The position numbers and the translations under genes are program-made. This document shows, piece by piece, positions 1 through 8,085 of a stretch of 64,000 nucleotides of DNA. Each line of letters starts with the position of its first letter. The first letter of the stretch is position 1. Origin of the DNA: JAZKFT01 sp039925965 (GTDB taxonomy: Bacteria > Bacteroidota > Bacteroidia > Chitinophagales > Chitinophagaceae); NCBI GenBank assembly GCA_039925965.1, contig JBDSXW010000104.1:1-64000 (forward strand), read 5' to 3'. The notes under the pieces are model-generated. The model saw only the letters and a list, made by a program, of their open reading frames with translations. It did not search any database and was not told the origin of the DNA.

Positions 1-228
1 GCTTTTCACATAATGCGAAGTCTCTACATCCGCAGGGAGGCCTCATCCCCGGCCCTTCTCCGTCCGGAGAAGGGTGCCTCTCTTCAATTTGGTCCACAAA
101 TGCCACTTTTTACCATCTTATTAACCACAGTCGATGCATGATGTTTATCCATTTTTTTTGTTTATCAGATAAAAATCCGCGTATATCCGCCCCATCCGTT
201 TCATCCGCGTTTCAATCCCTTACCCGCC
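1..228. repeat. Intergenic repeat cluster: REP-like hairpin and one arm of the GCGGAT element
   Basis: This stretch has no gene. Bases 53-74 form a perfect hairpin, CCCTTCTCC, loop GTCC, GGAGAAGGG, of the REP-like kind found scattered in many bacterial genomes. Bases 168-219 hold a run of ATCCGC/ATCCGTTT words (atccgcg, atccgcc, atccgtttcatccgcg) that match the arms of the inverted-repeat elements at 5909-6070 and 60043-60251. Only one arm is visible here; the partner would lie beyond the window edge or has been lost. Confidence 0.6.
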
Positions 229-948
229 TCAACCCAAAAAGAAACTGAGCAGCGAAAATCTCCTAGGTTTGCCGATTATCGGTTTCAATTCTTTCTTTTC
301 CGACTCGTCTTTTTTGCCAAACAATTTTGAAAAAATCGTTTGCTTTATACGTAGCAGACGCTCATAACCCTTGCTATTCTCTTTAAAAAATTCTTTGGTT
401 TCTTCTGGTTCATAATGGTCTTTTGGATCATACAACATCGCTGTGCACATGCAGTTCTTCCGTTCTTTCATTATCAGGATATCGTAGTTCACACAGCTTT
501 TACAACCAGCCCAGAAAGCGTCATCCTGCGTTAACTCGCTATAAGTAACCGGCTCGTAACCCAGGTCGCTGTTGATCTTCATTACAGCCAGGCCAGTCGT
601 GAGGCCAAACAATTTTGCATCGGGATACTTGGTGCGGCTAAGTCCAAAAATTTTATTCTTGATCGCTTTTGCGAGGCCGGCATTCCGGAATTGCGGCGCT
701 ACGATCAATCCGCTATTGGCCACGTATTCTCCATGTCCCCAGGTTTCTACATAGCAAAAGCCTGCCCAGATGCCGTCTTTAGTAAACGCGATCACACCTT
801 TACCTTCGAGTATTTTTTCCCGTACATATTCTGGTGTGCGCTTGGCGATACCGGTGCCCCGGGCCTTTGCCGATGATTCATATTCATCGCAAATAATAGT
901 GGCAAAATCAATGTGTGATTTATCTGCTAATAATATCTGAAAGTCCAT
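229..948 (-). CDS. GNAT family N-acetyltransferase with Cys-rich C-terminal segment
   Basis: A 239-residue protein with a GNAT fold over about residues 3-160; the acetyl-CoA loop is the Q-F-R-N-A-G-L-A stretch at 87-94. A second feature is a set of paired cysteines (149, 152, 166, 168) ending in a C-M-C-T-A-M-L-Y-D motif, followed by a basic C-terminal tail rich in Lys and Phe. This architecture matches the acetyltransferase often found next to argininosuccinate synthase in arginine clusters of Bacteroidota (family knowledge); no arginine gene is visible here, but the downstream side runs off the window. The substrate cannot be read from sequence. The ATG at 948 fits the start of the family. 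Confidence 0.8.
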   Translation of the reverse strand: MDFQILLADKSHIDFATIICDEYESSAKARGTGIAKRTPEYVREKILEGKGVIAFTKDGIWAGFCYVETWGHGEYVANSGLIVAPQFRNAGLAKAIKNKIFGLSRTKYPDAKLFGLTTGLAVMKINSDLGYEPVTYSELTQDDAFWAGCKSCVNYDILIMKERKNCMCTAMLYDPKDHYEPEETKEFFKENSKGYERLLRIKQTIFSKLFGKKDESEKKELKPIIGKPRRFSLLSFFLG

Positions 949-1467
949 TATTGTAAAAGTCTAAAGAAGTAAAAATTAAATTCCTGAACCGGCGCTGGCA
1001 CTGCCACTACGGGTTACAAACTGGGGGTAATCCAATATGATTGGGAGGTATTAACGTCGTACCACAAGGGGGATGAACGGGCAGAAAGAAAAAGTACCGA
1101 AGGTTTTCGGTATAAAAAACCCACGCCCGGTTGGGGCATGAAACACCACTTCAGGAGCAAGTGATATGGTTGAGTTTTTTGTCATTTCTGTTAAGACGAA
1201 CTGTTGAACAAATTGCTTAGCGGGTACAAATAAACAAACTAATTGAAACATTAAGTGTGAAAATTTTATGAAGACCCGATTTATTTAAAAGGCCACCAAA
1301 ATATTTTCGCAGATTAAAAATACAAATGAAGCCAAACCATTGCTGGTGGCGGGTTTTTATTTTGTATTGGGCTTTTAAAAGGACCTACTTTACGGTGAAA
1401 TACCAAAGCAGGATTGCCTTTTTAAAACATTGATTGCCCATTTTAATGCCCTTCGTGGGTAACTGCC
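949..1467. other. Intergenic region, no gene recognised
   Basis: About 520 bases between two divergent genes. A short leftward open frame at 1051-1251 has no recognisable product and composition like the surrounding non-coding DNA. The region must hold the promoters of the GNAT gene (leftward) and the GH130 gene (rightward), but I see no convincing -33/-7 pair. Confidence 0.5.
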
Positions 1468-2577
1468 ATGATGAAACCGATTTTTTTAGCAGCCATAGCC
1501 CTACTGATCTTTTCCTGCAAAAGCAGCACAGTCCCGGCCAATTGGGCGATGGGGCCATTTGTAAAACCCAAAGAGAACCCGGTTTTGAAAGCTGATTCCA
1601 GCTATATTTTCAATTGCCCGGTTCGGCATAAACTAGTCAGGTGGCAGTTGGCCGATGTATTTAATCCCGCCGCAATTGTTCGGCATGATACTGTATTTGT
1701 CTTGTTCCGGGCAGAAGATAACCCTGATGCCGGTATCGGTGGCCGCACCTCACGTATTGGCCTTGCTTACAGCTCCGATGGGCTCAATTTTACCAAATAC
1801 ACAGAACCGGTTTTGTACCCCGACAGCAGTGCGTTTATCCAATATGATTTCCCGGGCGGCTGCGAAGACCCGCGAATTGTGGAGAAGGAAGACGGCACTT
1901 ATGTACTGCTTTACACCAGTTGGAATGGAGACATAGCGAGATTGAGTGCTGCCACGTCTACTGACCTTTATCACTGGCAAAAACATGGACCTGTTTTTGC
2001 AAAAGCGCTGGGTGGTAAATTCAAAGATGTATGGTCAAAATCGGGCTCGGTGGTTACAGAGATGAACAAAGCCAGTAACCGGCTGGTAGCAAAAAAAATT
2101 AATGGAAAGTATTGGATGTATTTTGGAGACAAATTGATTTCCATGGCCAGCTCCGAAAACCTCGTTGACTGGACAATATCAGAAACGAAAAACAATTCTT
2201 TCCTGAATGCCCTTTCTCCCCGAATAAAAAAATTTGATAGCGACCTTGTTGAACCAGGGCCGCCGGCATTGTTCACTTCGAATGGTATTTTACTCCTTTA
2301 CAATGGCCGTAATGCCTTGGATAGCACTGCAGACCCGTCGTTACCCCGAGGTATGTACTCCGGTGGACAGGCGCTGTTTGATACCGCAAATCCTTCCCAC
2401 CTTATCATACAAATCGATACCTGCTTTATTAAGCCCGATTTACCGCACGAAACTTCAGGGCAGTATGCTTCAGGCACTACTTTTATCGAAGGGCTGGTGT
2501 ATTTTAAAGGAAAATGGTTCCTGTATTATGGTACGGCAGATTCGATGGTCGGGGTGGCGGTGATGGAAGGGAAGTAG
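1468..2577 (+). CDS. GH130 family glycosidase/phosphorylase, predicted lipoprotein
   Basis: A 369-residue protein resembling GH130 (beta-mannoside phosphorylases and hydrolases), a five-bladed beta-propeller fold. Visible motifs are F-N-P-A-A-I-V near residue 65, F-R-A-E-D-N near 76, a G-L-A-Y-S-S-D-G segment, and G-C-E-D-P-R near 131, the E-D-P-R being the hallmark catalytic/substrate loop of the family. The N-terminus is a lipoprotein signal with lipobox L-I-F-S-C and Cys17, so the enzyme is probably anchored in an outer-membrane or periplasmic leaflet. Whether it hydrolyses or phosphorolyses mannosides is not decided here. Its last 28 codons recur at 4125-4217. Two ATGs are adjacent at 1468/1471; the first is used. 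Confidence 0.87.
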   Translation: MMKPIFLAAIALLIFSCKSSTVPANWAMGPFVKPKENPVLKADSSYIFNCPVRHKLVRWQLADVFNPAAIVRHDTVFVLFRAEDNPDAGIGGRTSRIGLAYSSDGLNFTKYTEPVLYPDSSAFIQYDFPGGCEDPRIVEKEDGTYVLLYTSWNGDIARLSAATSTDLYHWQKHGPVFAKALGGKFKDVWSKSGSVVTEMNKASNRLVAKKINGKYWMYFGDKLISMASSENLVDWTISETKNNSFLNALSPRIKKFDSDLVEPGPPALFTSNGILLLYNGRNALDSTADPSLPRGMYSGGQALFDTANPSHLIIQIDTCFIKPDLPHETSGQYASGTTFIEGLVYFKGKWFLYYGTADSMVGVAVMEGK

Positions 2578-2660
2578 AGTGTAGCATTAGCTTACGGTCG
2601 TTTTGGTTTCCAATATTATTTTAGGTAATCTTGTGCCTGTTGCCAAAAAATATACTACTA

Positions 2661-3122
2661 ATGAAGAAAATAATTATCATACTCTCCATTTGCTTTAGTT
2701 ATTCTGAATGTTTTGGCGAGGAAATTCCAATGTCAGTATTTGAGTATATACTTCATTGGGTTAAAAGTATAAATGGTGTCCAAAATGTAATGCATGAATT
2801 CGATTATGAATTTTCTCATGCGGAAAAAGAAAAAGACGATACCAGTGGGAGAATTTATACACGTTCTTATTTTAAGAAAAAGGCAATACCGAATAAAAGT
2901 GAGAAAAATCGCGACGAAATAATATGGTGGCAACAAAATGACTCCCCATTTTTATTTACAACTATGGTATTCGTTACAAAAAATAAAGCATTGTATAGCA
3001 AGTATAAAACCGAAATAGAAAAGATCAAAACACTTAAAGTACTGGTAGATAAAAGTGAAAACAATTGTATTGAAATTGCCTATAACAATGAAATACGGAT
3101 GTATACGTTCAAAACTGTGTAG
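2661..3122 (+). CDS. Hypothetical secreted protein
   Basis: A 153-residue protein of unknown function. The start at 2661 is preferred over the upstream in-frame ATG at 2631 because it gives a clean signal peptide: Met-Lys-Lys followed by an Ile-rich hydrophobic run and a plausible cleavage site before Glu-Glu at about residue 21. The mature part is polar, Lys/Glu-rich and AT-rich in codon use compared with the GH130 gene before it, consistent with a laterally acquired or fast-evolving accessory gene. It lies between the two GH130 3' ends, so it may have arrived with the rearrangement that truncated the second copy. No motif recognised. Confidence 0.6.
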   Translation: MKKIIIILSICFSYSECFGEEIPMSVFEYILHWVKSINGVQNVMHEFDYEFSHAEKEKDDTSGRIYTRSYFKKKAIPNKSEKNRDEIIWWQQNDSPFLFTTMVFVTKNKALYSKYKTEIEKIKTLKVLVDKSENNCIEIAYNNEIRMYTFKTV

Positions 3123-3206
3123 ATAACAATGGAGAACGATTTTATGTAATTAATATTTTCAATTTAGTTTCATTATGGAAACTTTCCGATTGATTTTTTT
3201 AGAAAT

Positions 3207-4059
3207 CTAAGTGAAATACTCTTCCTCAGTGGAAAATACTTCATCAAATTGGCTGCTGTAAATTGCATTCTTGATCTTTACTTTATTAAAAGTTGCACAA
3301 ATTAATTTAGCTATATCCTGCTTTTTAATTGGATCTATGTTGTATCCTAAGGTAATCGACCTAAAACACTCCTCAGGCAAAACAAAACATCTATCCTTTT
3401 CAGATTTTGGCATTGGTCGAACCAGCCTATATTCTTGCTCTTCGTTCAAAAAAGGAGGTAAATTGAACCACGTTTTTAGCATATTGCTCTGCCTCTCAAC
3501 CTTATTTCGATAAAAAACCCTAGATGTCAATTGATTATATTGAACTAAATCTCCACGAAATGGCAGTTTTTTTTTGCTGATAGGAGACAATTCTTTCCAA
3601 ATTGAATTCAACACACAACCCATTTCCACGTGCTCCAAAATTATCCCAATGATTTTTACTATCCTCTTTTATTGTCGTAGAAAATATGCCAGTGTTATTT
3701 AGGTCAAAATTCCTGTCGTTTTTTTTGATTTTATCCAGAGTATATCTAGCGCAGATTAATTCAAAATAAAACTCGTTTTCGAATTCTGTGCCGATGACAT
3801 TTCCATTTCCGTTCTCAATTAATGCCTGCCTTTTGTCAGTTTCAAAATGACTTTCGAGCTTAGAAAACTCAAATCTGTCTCTATAATCTTTCCGCCTTTC
3901 TTCTTCGCTACTATATTTAAAATTGATTTCGAATTCTCCGTCTTTTTCCCAATTTATCGGAGGCGGGAAATAAATTTCTTTGTGACTAATGATTCTCAAT
4001 AATTTTTCTTCCCGCAAATCATAGTATTTGAATATGCTTTCAGGCATGCCTCTTTTCAT
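3207..4059 (-). pseudogene. DUF2971 family protein, frameshifted at an A9 tract
   Basis: Two overlapping leftward frames encode successive halves of a DUF2971-like protein. The first (4059-3535) has the N-terminal K-Y-Y-x-L-R-E-E-K-L segment and the central H-W-D-N-F-G-A-R-G-N-G-L-C-V-E-F-N motif; the second (3638-3207) carries the C-terminal half with P-F-R-G-D-L-V-Q-Y and the late E-Y-R-L-V-R segment. They meet at nine consecutive T on the plus strand (3567-3575; A9 in the gene). Removing one A joins them into one frame of about 283 codons, the usual family size. DUF2971 function is not established; members often sit in defence or accessory regions. The lesion could be a true frameshift, a phase-variable tract or a sequencing error. 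Confidence 0.72.
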
Positions 4060-4124
4060 GTTATATTCATTTTCCGACTTCCAAAGTTATTGAAATGCCC
4101 TCCATCGGAATTACTTTACTTATT

Positions 4125-4217
4125 GAGACACTCGTGTTTTTTAAAGGCAAATGGTTCCTGTATTATGGAACGGCTGACTCGATAGTCGGGGTGGCAGTAA
4201 TGGAAATTAAAGAGTAA
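4125..4217 (+). pseudogene. 3' end of a second GH130 gene (remnant)
   Basis: The stretch encodes I-E-T-L-V-F-F-K-G-K-W-F-L-Y-Y followed by G-T-A-D-S-I-V-G-V-A-V-M-E and a stop codon, matching the last residues of the GH130 gene at 1468-2577. Over 75 aligned bases (4131-4205 against 2494-2568) I count 66 identities; seven of the nine differences are synonymous, which suggests the copy diverged while still under selection as a gene. No further GH130 sequence lies upstream; instead there is the DUF2971 gene start. It is therefore the leftover end of a paralogue. Confidence 0.8.
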
Positions 4218-4221
4218 AATT

Positions 4222-4827
4222 TTATTTATTAAAGAGGGCTATAGTACTTAGTGCCAGTGCCGCCCACTGTGGCATCGCATCCGATTGCCAAAGAATTTTT
4301 CGGCCTTCGGTGCTTGCTACAAGGCGTAGGACTTCGCCGGAATTGTCAAATAGATAACAGGCAGTCAGCTGAAAAATATTTGATTTTAAAAGAGAAAGCC
4401 CATTAACGTAGCGGTGCTTAATTATTTCAACAGGTACATCATGGCCGCCAATGGAAACACGGGTTTTTACACGTTTAATACAGTCCCCAGCTGAATCGAG
4501 GCAGATGAAAAGCATATATACATCATAGCCTCTTTTAATTACACCGTGAATAAAATCGTAGCTGCCGTTAGTCGCCTGGTTTGTTTCAATAACGAACGAC
4601 CGCTGCTGTTTAATTTGCTCTAACCTTAATTCGTTTGCTATTCTTTCTCCTTCAAAAAAATAGTCTTCATAAGAAAACTGCGTACTTAAATATTTGGTGA
4701 TGTTGTCGGAACAGATATACTGTAATGATTCCGGGATATAACCCATCTCCACAAGAAAAGGATAGGTAGAGGATTTTCCTGCACCATTCGGCCCGCAGAT
4801 TACGTATAAAATAGGTTTGCCATCCAT
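4222..4827 (-). CDS. Zeta-toxin-like / COG4185 P-loop kinase
   Basis: A 201-residue P-loop protein. The Walker A motif G-P-N-G-A-G-K-S lies at residues 12-19, followed by an S-D-N-I motif near residue 40 and an F-V-I-E-T-N segment, the pattern of zeta-toxin-like small-molecule kinases (COG4185). Family members of this type phosphorylate UDP-amino sugars or other small substrates, but the substrate is not predictable here. The gene starts two bases after the stop of the small upstream gene at 4830-5015, so the two are almost certainly co-transcribed and translationally coupled, an arrangement typical of toxin-antitoxin pairs. It ends directly after the GH130 remnant. Toxin activity is inference from family and context. 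Confidence 0.75.
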   Translation of the reverse strand: MDGKPILYVICGPNGAGKSSTYPFLVEMGYIPESLQYICSDNITKYLSTQFSYEDYFFEGERIANELRLEQIKQQRSFVIETNQATNGSYDFIHGVIKRGYDVYMLFICLDSAGDCIKRVKTRVSIGGHDVPVEIIKHRYVNGLSLLKSNIFQLTACYLFDNSGEVLRLVASTEGRKILWQSDAMPQWAALALSTIALFNK

Positions 4828-4829
4828 GT

Positions 4830-5015
4830 TTATGAATGGCTCGTTTCATTACTTACCTTCTTATATTTCCCAGGTTTTTCTTCCATTGGTATTCCGTTTT
4901 CGCGGTAATACAAAATTGCACCATGCTGTAAAGCAAGACGCCTGACCTGTTTGCGTAACTCTTCACCCATTTTCGCAACAGACTCGGGTGTTATTTTATT
5001 GAGCTTAATCTCCAT
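4830..5015 (-). CDS. Small partner protein of the zeta-like kinase (putative antitoxin)
   Basis: A 61-residue charged protein beginning M-E-I-K-L-N-K-I-T; an in-frame Met eight codons upstream (5039) is less likely. It ends two bases before the start of the zeta-like kinase. The C-terminal half reads as A-I-L-Y-Y-R-E-N-G-I followed by a Lys-rich segment, resembling the short beta-strand tails of small proteins that precede COG4185 kinases in Bacteroidota. It is not similar to the three-helix epsilon antitoxin. The antitoxin role is inferred only from size, order and tight spacing. Confidence 0.6.
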   Translation of the reverse strand: MEIKLNKITPESVAKMGEELRKQVRRLALQHGAILYYRENGIPMEEKPGKYKKVSNETSHS

Positions 5016-5048
5016 GAGATAAAGGTAACTGAAAATCACATTGTTCGA

Positions 5049-5804
5049 CTACACCTTAACCGGCGCACTATGTATTGCATCCGCAATCTCCTTGATCAGC
5101 GACGCGTCTTTTTCGATGGCGTTGCCGACCACGATCACGTCGGCGCCGGCTTTGCAGTTGAGGTAGGCTTTTTCGGGGTCGGTAATGCCGCCACCGATGA
5201 TTAAAGGGGCTTCAATACAACCAGAGACCCGTTCTATCATTTGTTCGGTAATCGGGCGCCGGGCGCCACTGCCGGCATCCATATAGATAAGTTTCATGCC
5301 CAGCATTTCGCCGGCCATGGCAGTACACATTGCTATTTCATTTTTATCAGCGGGTATCGGGCTGGCATTGCTGATATAAGAGACCGTAGTGGGCGCGCCA
5401 CCGTCGATCACCATGTAACCAGTAGGCATGATCTCAAGGCCACTTTGTTTCACAAACGGAGCACTGATTACGTGCTGTCCGATCAGCAATTCAGGATTAC
5501 GTCCGCTGATCAGGCTTAGGTACAGGAGCGCATCGGCATATTTACATACCTGCGAGGGGCTTCCGGGGAATAAGATTACCGGAATATCACAACTGGCCTT
5601 GATCTGTTGTACGCATTCGTCGATATAGTTGCTGATTACCAGGCTGCCTCCAACGAAAAAATAATCCACCCTGGCATCTGTACCCAACTGAACGAGCTCC
5701 TCAGTTTTGGCCACATCTACCTTATCCGGGTCTATTAACACGGCAAAAGATTTGCGATGGGCTTTTTTTCGTTCGGTGAATAATTGGTACAGTCTATCCT
5801 TCAT
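5049..5804 (-). CDS. Geranylgeranylglyceryl/heptaprenylglyceryl phosphate synthase (GGGPS, group II)
   Basis: A 251-residue TIM-barrel prenyltransferase that joins sn-glycerol-1-phosphate to a polyprenyl diphosphate, forming an ether lipid precursor. Visible motifs are A-V-L-I-D-P-D-K at 21-28 (Mg and diphosphate binding), F-V-G-G-S, L-F-P-G-S-P, Y-M-D-A-G-S-G-A and the phosphate-binding I-I-G-G-G-I. These match group II GGGPS common in Bacteroidota and Archaea. The start at 5804 (M-K-D-R-L) is chosen over 5861 because the extra residues are unlike the family. The product's fate in bacteria of this group is not well defined. The gene follows the small toxin-antitoxin-like pair but shares no obvious function with it. 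Confidence 0.9.
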   Translation of the reverse strand: MKDRLYQLFTERKKAHRKSFAVLIDPDKVDVAKTEELVQLGTDARVDYFFVGGSLVISNYIDECVQQIKASCDIPVILFPGSPSQVCKYADALLYLSLISGRNPELLIGQHVISAPFVKQSGLEIMPTGYMVIDGGAPTTVSYISNASPIPADKNEIAMCTAMAGEMLGMKLIYMDAGSGARRPITEQMIERVSGCIEAPLIIGGGITDPEKAYLNCKAGADVIVVGNAIEKDASLIKEIADAIHSAPVKV

Positions 5805-5908
5805 ACGTGTGTAAAAATAAGTGTTGGGGCAAAAATGCGATATTTTTTTTGGATAGGGCAATTTAGGCGAAAACTGTCATAAGCCGCCGGTACCCCTGCA
5901 TGGTTTTG

Positions 5909-6070
5909 ATAGAAACGCGGATTAGGCGGATAAAGCGGACAATAGCGGGTTATGTATTTATAGGATAAGTTGCTGATCTTGCCCGCAGATATTGGCCTCA
6001 CGAATATCGTTTTTACTTTTACTTACTTACGTAAAACCTGTTCTATCCGTTTAATCCGCGTTTATATCCC
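5909..6070. repeat. Inverted-repeat element of the GCGGATTAGGCGGATA family
   Basis: The left arm (about 5909-5940) contains aaacgcggattaggcgga and the right arm (about 6038-6070) contains tccgtttaatccgcgttt; reverse-complemented they agree at about 24 of 30 positions. The roughly 100 bases between them are AT-rich and carry no gene. The same words recur at 168-219 and in the paired element at 60043-60251, so this is a dispersed, MITE- or REP-like family. It sits between the start of the GGGPS gene and the start of adenine deaminase and may overlap their promoters. Confidence 0.65.
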
Positions 6071-6151
6071 TCCCCGAACCTCAAACCGTTCACAAACTTG
6101 GAGCAAGTTCCCGTTTCTTGTTTTACTTTATCCTCCATTAGCCTATTAATT

Positions 6152-7903
6152 ATGCACCAGTTTTCTGTTAGCGGAAATGTCGTGGACATTTTCAACAAGA
6201 ACATTTTTCCGGGAGAAGTCTTTGTAGAAGATGGAAAAATAACCCAAATACAACCTGTCAGCGATCTGGCGGCCGGAGCTCCCTTCATTCTCCCGGGCTT
6301 TATTGATGCCCATGTGCATATTGAAAGCAGCATGCTGGTGCCTTCTGAATTTGCCCGCCTGGCGGTGGTGCATGGCACAGTAAGTACCGTGAGCGACCCC
6401 CACGAAATAGCCAATGTATGTGGTATGGAAGGCGTGGAGTTTATGATTGAAAACGGCAAAACCGTGCCGTTTAAGTTTAATTTTGGGGCGCCTAGCTGCG
6501 TTCCAGCCACGATTTTCGAAACCGCTGGTGCCGCCCTCAATAGCGACGATGTAAAAAAGCTCCTGGAACGACCCGAAGTAAAATACCTCAGCGAAATGAT
6601 GAATTTTCCGGGCGTACTGCACCAGGATGAAGAAGTAATGAAAAAGATTGCCGCTGCCCATGCATTAGGGAAACCGGTGGACGGGCATGCTCCCGGGCTG
6701 CGGGGTGAATTGGTGAAACAGTATATCCAGGCAGGAATGAATGCAGGCAAAAGCCTCACATACGCTCCCAAAGGAGTGGCTTTAGACCAAAATAATGTAG
6801 AAGGTGGAGAAAAGAAGCACGGTTCTGAGAATCCTCCTTTCGAGGGCAGGGAGGCTGTTGGTATCTCCACCGACCACGAATGCTTCACTACTGAAGAGGC
6901 GCTGGATAAACTAGCGCATGGCATGAAAATCCTTATCCGGGAGGGTAGCGCAGCAAAGAACTTTGAAGCCTTGATCGAGCTGCTGAACGACTGGCCGGAT
7001 AATATCATGTTTTGCAGCGACGACAAACACCCTGATAGCCTGGCAGACGGCCATATTAACCAGCTTTGTGAAAGGGCGATCGCAAAAGGGATTGATATCT
7101 TTAAAGTACTACAGGCAGCTTGTGTAAACCCTGTGCTGCATTACAAACTGGATGTGGGCTTGCTTCGCGAAGGCGATCCGGCGGATTTTATTGTGCTGGA
7201 AGACCTGGTGCATTTTAGGGCGAAGCAAACTTATATTGATGGGATAATGGTAGCTGAAGATGGGGTTTCGAAAATTTCGAGTCCCCCGTCGGAAATCATC
7301 AATCAATTTGATTGCGATGCGTTGACTACGGATAGCCTTAGAACTGTATTTGACGGCGAATCCAATATTCCTGTAATTGAAGCGCTGGATGGTCAGTTGA
7401 TCACTAATAAAATAATGATTGCTCCCAAAGTAGATGATGGGCTTATCGTGAGTGATACCGGCAATGATGTATTGAAAATGGTGGTGGTCAATCGTTATTC
7501 AAAAGCTCCGATTGCGAAGGCTTGGGTAAAGAATTTTGGGTTTCAGCTCGGAGCCATCGCATCGAGCGTTGCGCACGATAGTCATAATATTATTGCCGTA
7601 GGCGTAGACGATGAAAGCCTTTGCCGGGCAGTAAACCTGGTGGTGAAAGAACGGGGTGGCGTAAGCTGCATCAGCGGAGATAAGGAACTGGTCCTCGCCC
7701 TGCCTGTAGCAGGTTTGATGAGTAATGAGGATGGCTATAAAGTGGCTGCTGCCTATACCGCTATCGATGTCATGGCGAAATCTCTTGGCTCTAAATTGTC
7801 GGCCCCTTTTATGACCCTTTCGTTTATGGCGCTTCTCGTAATCCCCCACCTGAAACTAAGTGATAAGGGCTTGTTTGACGGAGATAGTTTTTCGTTTATA
7901 TAA
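6152..7903 (+). CDS. ade: Adenine deaminase with a 42-residue in-frame insertion
   Basis: Amidohydrolase of 583 residues that deaminates adenine to hypoxanthine in purine salvage. Metal-site and family motifs: G-F-I-D-A-H-V-H-I-E-S-S (His54, His56), S-D-P-H-E-I, D-G-H-A-P-G, I-S-T-D-H-E-C and C-S-D-D-K-H-P-D. The start at 6152 removes an 18-residue extension not shared by the family. In homologues Q-A-G is followed directly by I-S-T-D-H-E; here residues 196-237 (6737-6862) are inserted between them. Without the insert the length is about 541, normal for the family. The insert's DNA contains hairpin-like CTCCCAAAGGAG and CCTCCTTTCGAGGGCAGG words resembling intergenic repeats. Whether the enzyme stays active is unknown. 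Confidence 0.93.
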   Translation: MHQFSVSGNVVDIFNKNIFPGEVFVEDGKITQIQPVSDLAAGAPFILPGFIDAHVHIESSMLVPSEFARLAVVHGTVSTVSDPHEIANVCGMEGVEFMIENGKTVPFKFNFGAPSCVPATIFETAGAALNSDDVKKLLERPEVKYLSEMMNFPGVLHQDEEVMKKIAAAHALGKPVDGHAPGLRGELVKQYIQAGMNAGKSLTYAPKGVALDQNNVEGGEKKHGSENPPFEGREAVGISTDHECFTTEEALDKLAHGMKILIREGSAAKNFEALIELLNDWPDNIMFCSDDKHPDSLADGHINQLCERAIAKGIDIFKVLQAACVNPVLHYKLDVGLLREGDPADFIVLEDLVHFRAKQTYIDGIMVAEDGVSKISSPPSEIINQFDCDALTTDSLRTVFDGESNIPVIEALDGQLITNKIMIAPKVDDGLIVSDTGNDVLKMVVVNRYSKAPIAKAWVKNFGFQLGAIASSVAHDSHNIIAVGVDDESLCRAVNLVVKERGGVSCISGDKELVLALPVAGLMSNEDGYKVAAAYTAIDVMAKSLGSKLSAPFMTLSFMALLVIPHLKLSDKGLFDGDSFSFI

Positions 7904-7913
7904 ATCTTCAATA

Positions 7914-8042
7914 GTCTTTGCGAGGCGGGTTCCTGCCCAACTAAGCAACCTGTTTAAAATTTGTAATGCCCGGTCCATTCATTTTGAACCAGGTACTACT
8001 TTTTATAGTCAGATTGCTTCGGGCAAGAACTCTCGCAAAGAC
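7914..8042. repeat. Inverted-repeat element with GTCTTTGCGAG termini
   Basis: The left end begins gtctttgcgaggcgggttc and the right end finishes gaactctcgcaaagac, so the outer ends are inverted copies (GTCTTTGCGAG against CTCGCAAAGAC). Inner words (gcccaactaagcaacc and gattgcttcgggc) also pair imperfectly. Elements with GTCTTTGCGAG...GAAGCAATC ends are scattered in many bacterial genomes (general knowledge). This one lies 10 bases after the adenine deaminase stop. Confidence 0.65.
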
Positions 8043-8085
8043 GACCATGCACGAGCCCTTCTCCAGGTTATTGGCCAGGTTAGCT

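Noticed and set aside
1051..1251. 66-codon leftward frame between GNAT and GH130 genes
   Set aside because: No motif; composition like non-coding DNA.
6043..7026. 327-codon leftward open frame opposite adenine deaminase
   Set aside because: It is Ser/Pro/Thr-rich, lacks any family pattern and is fully antisense to a well-supported gene.
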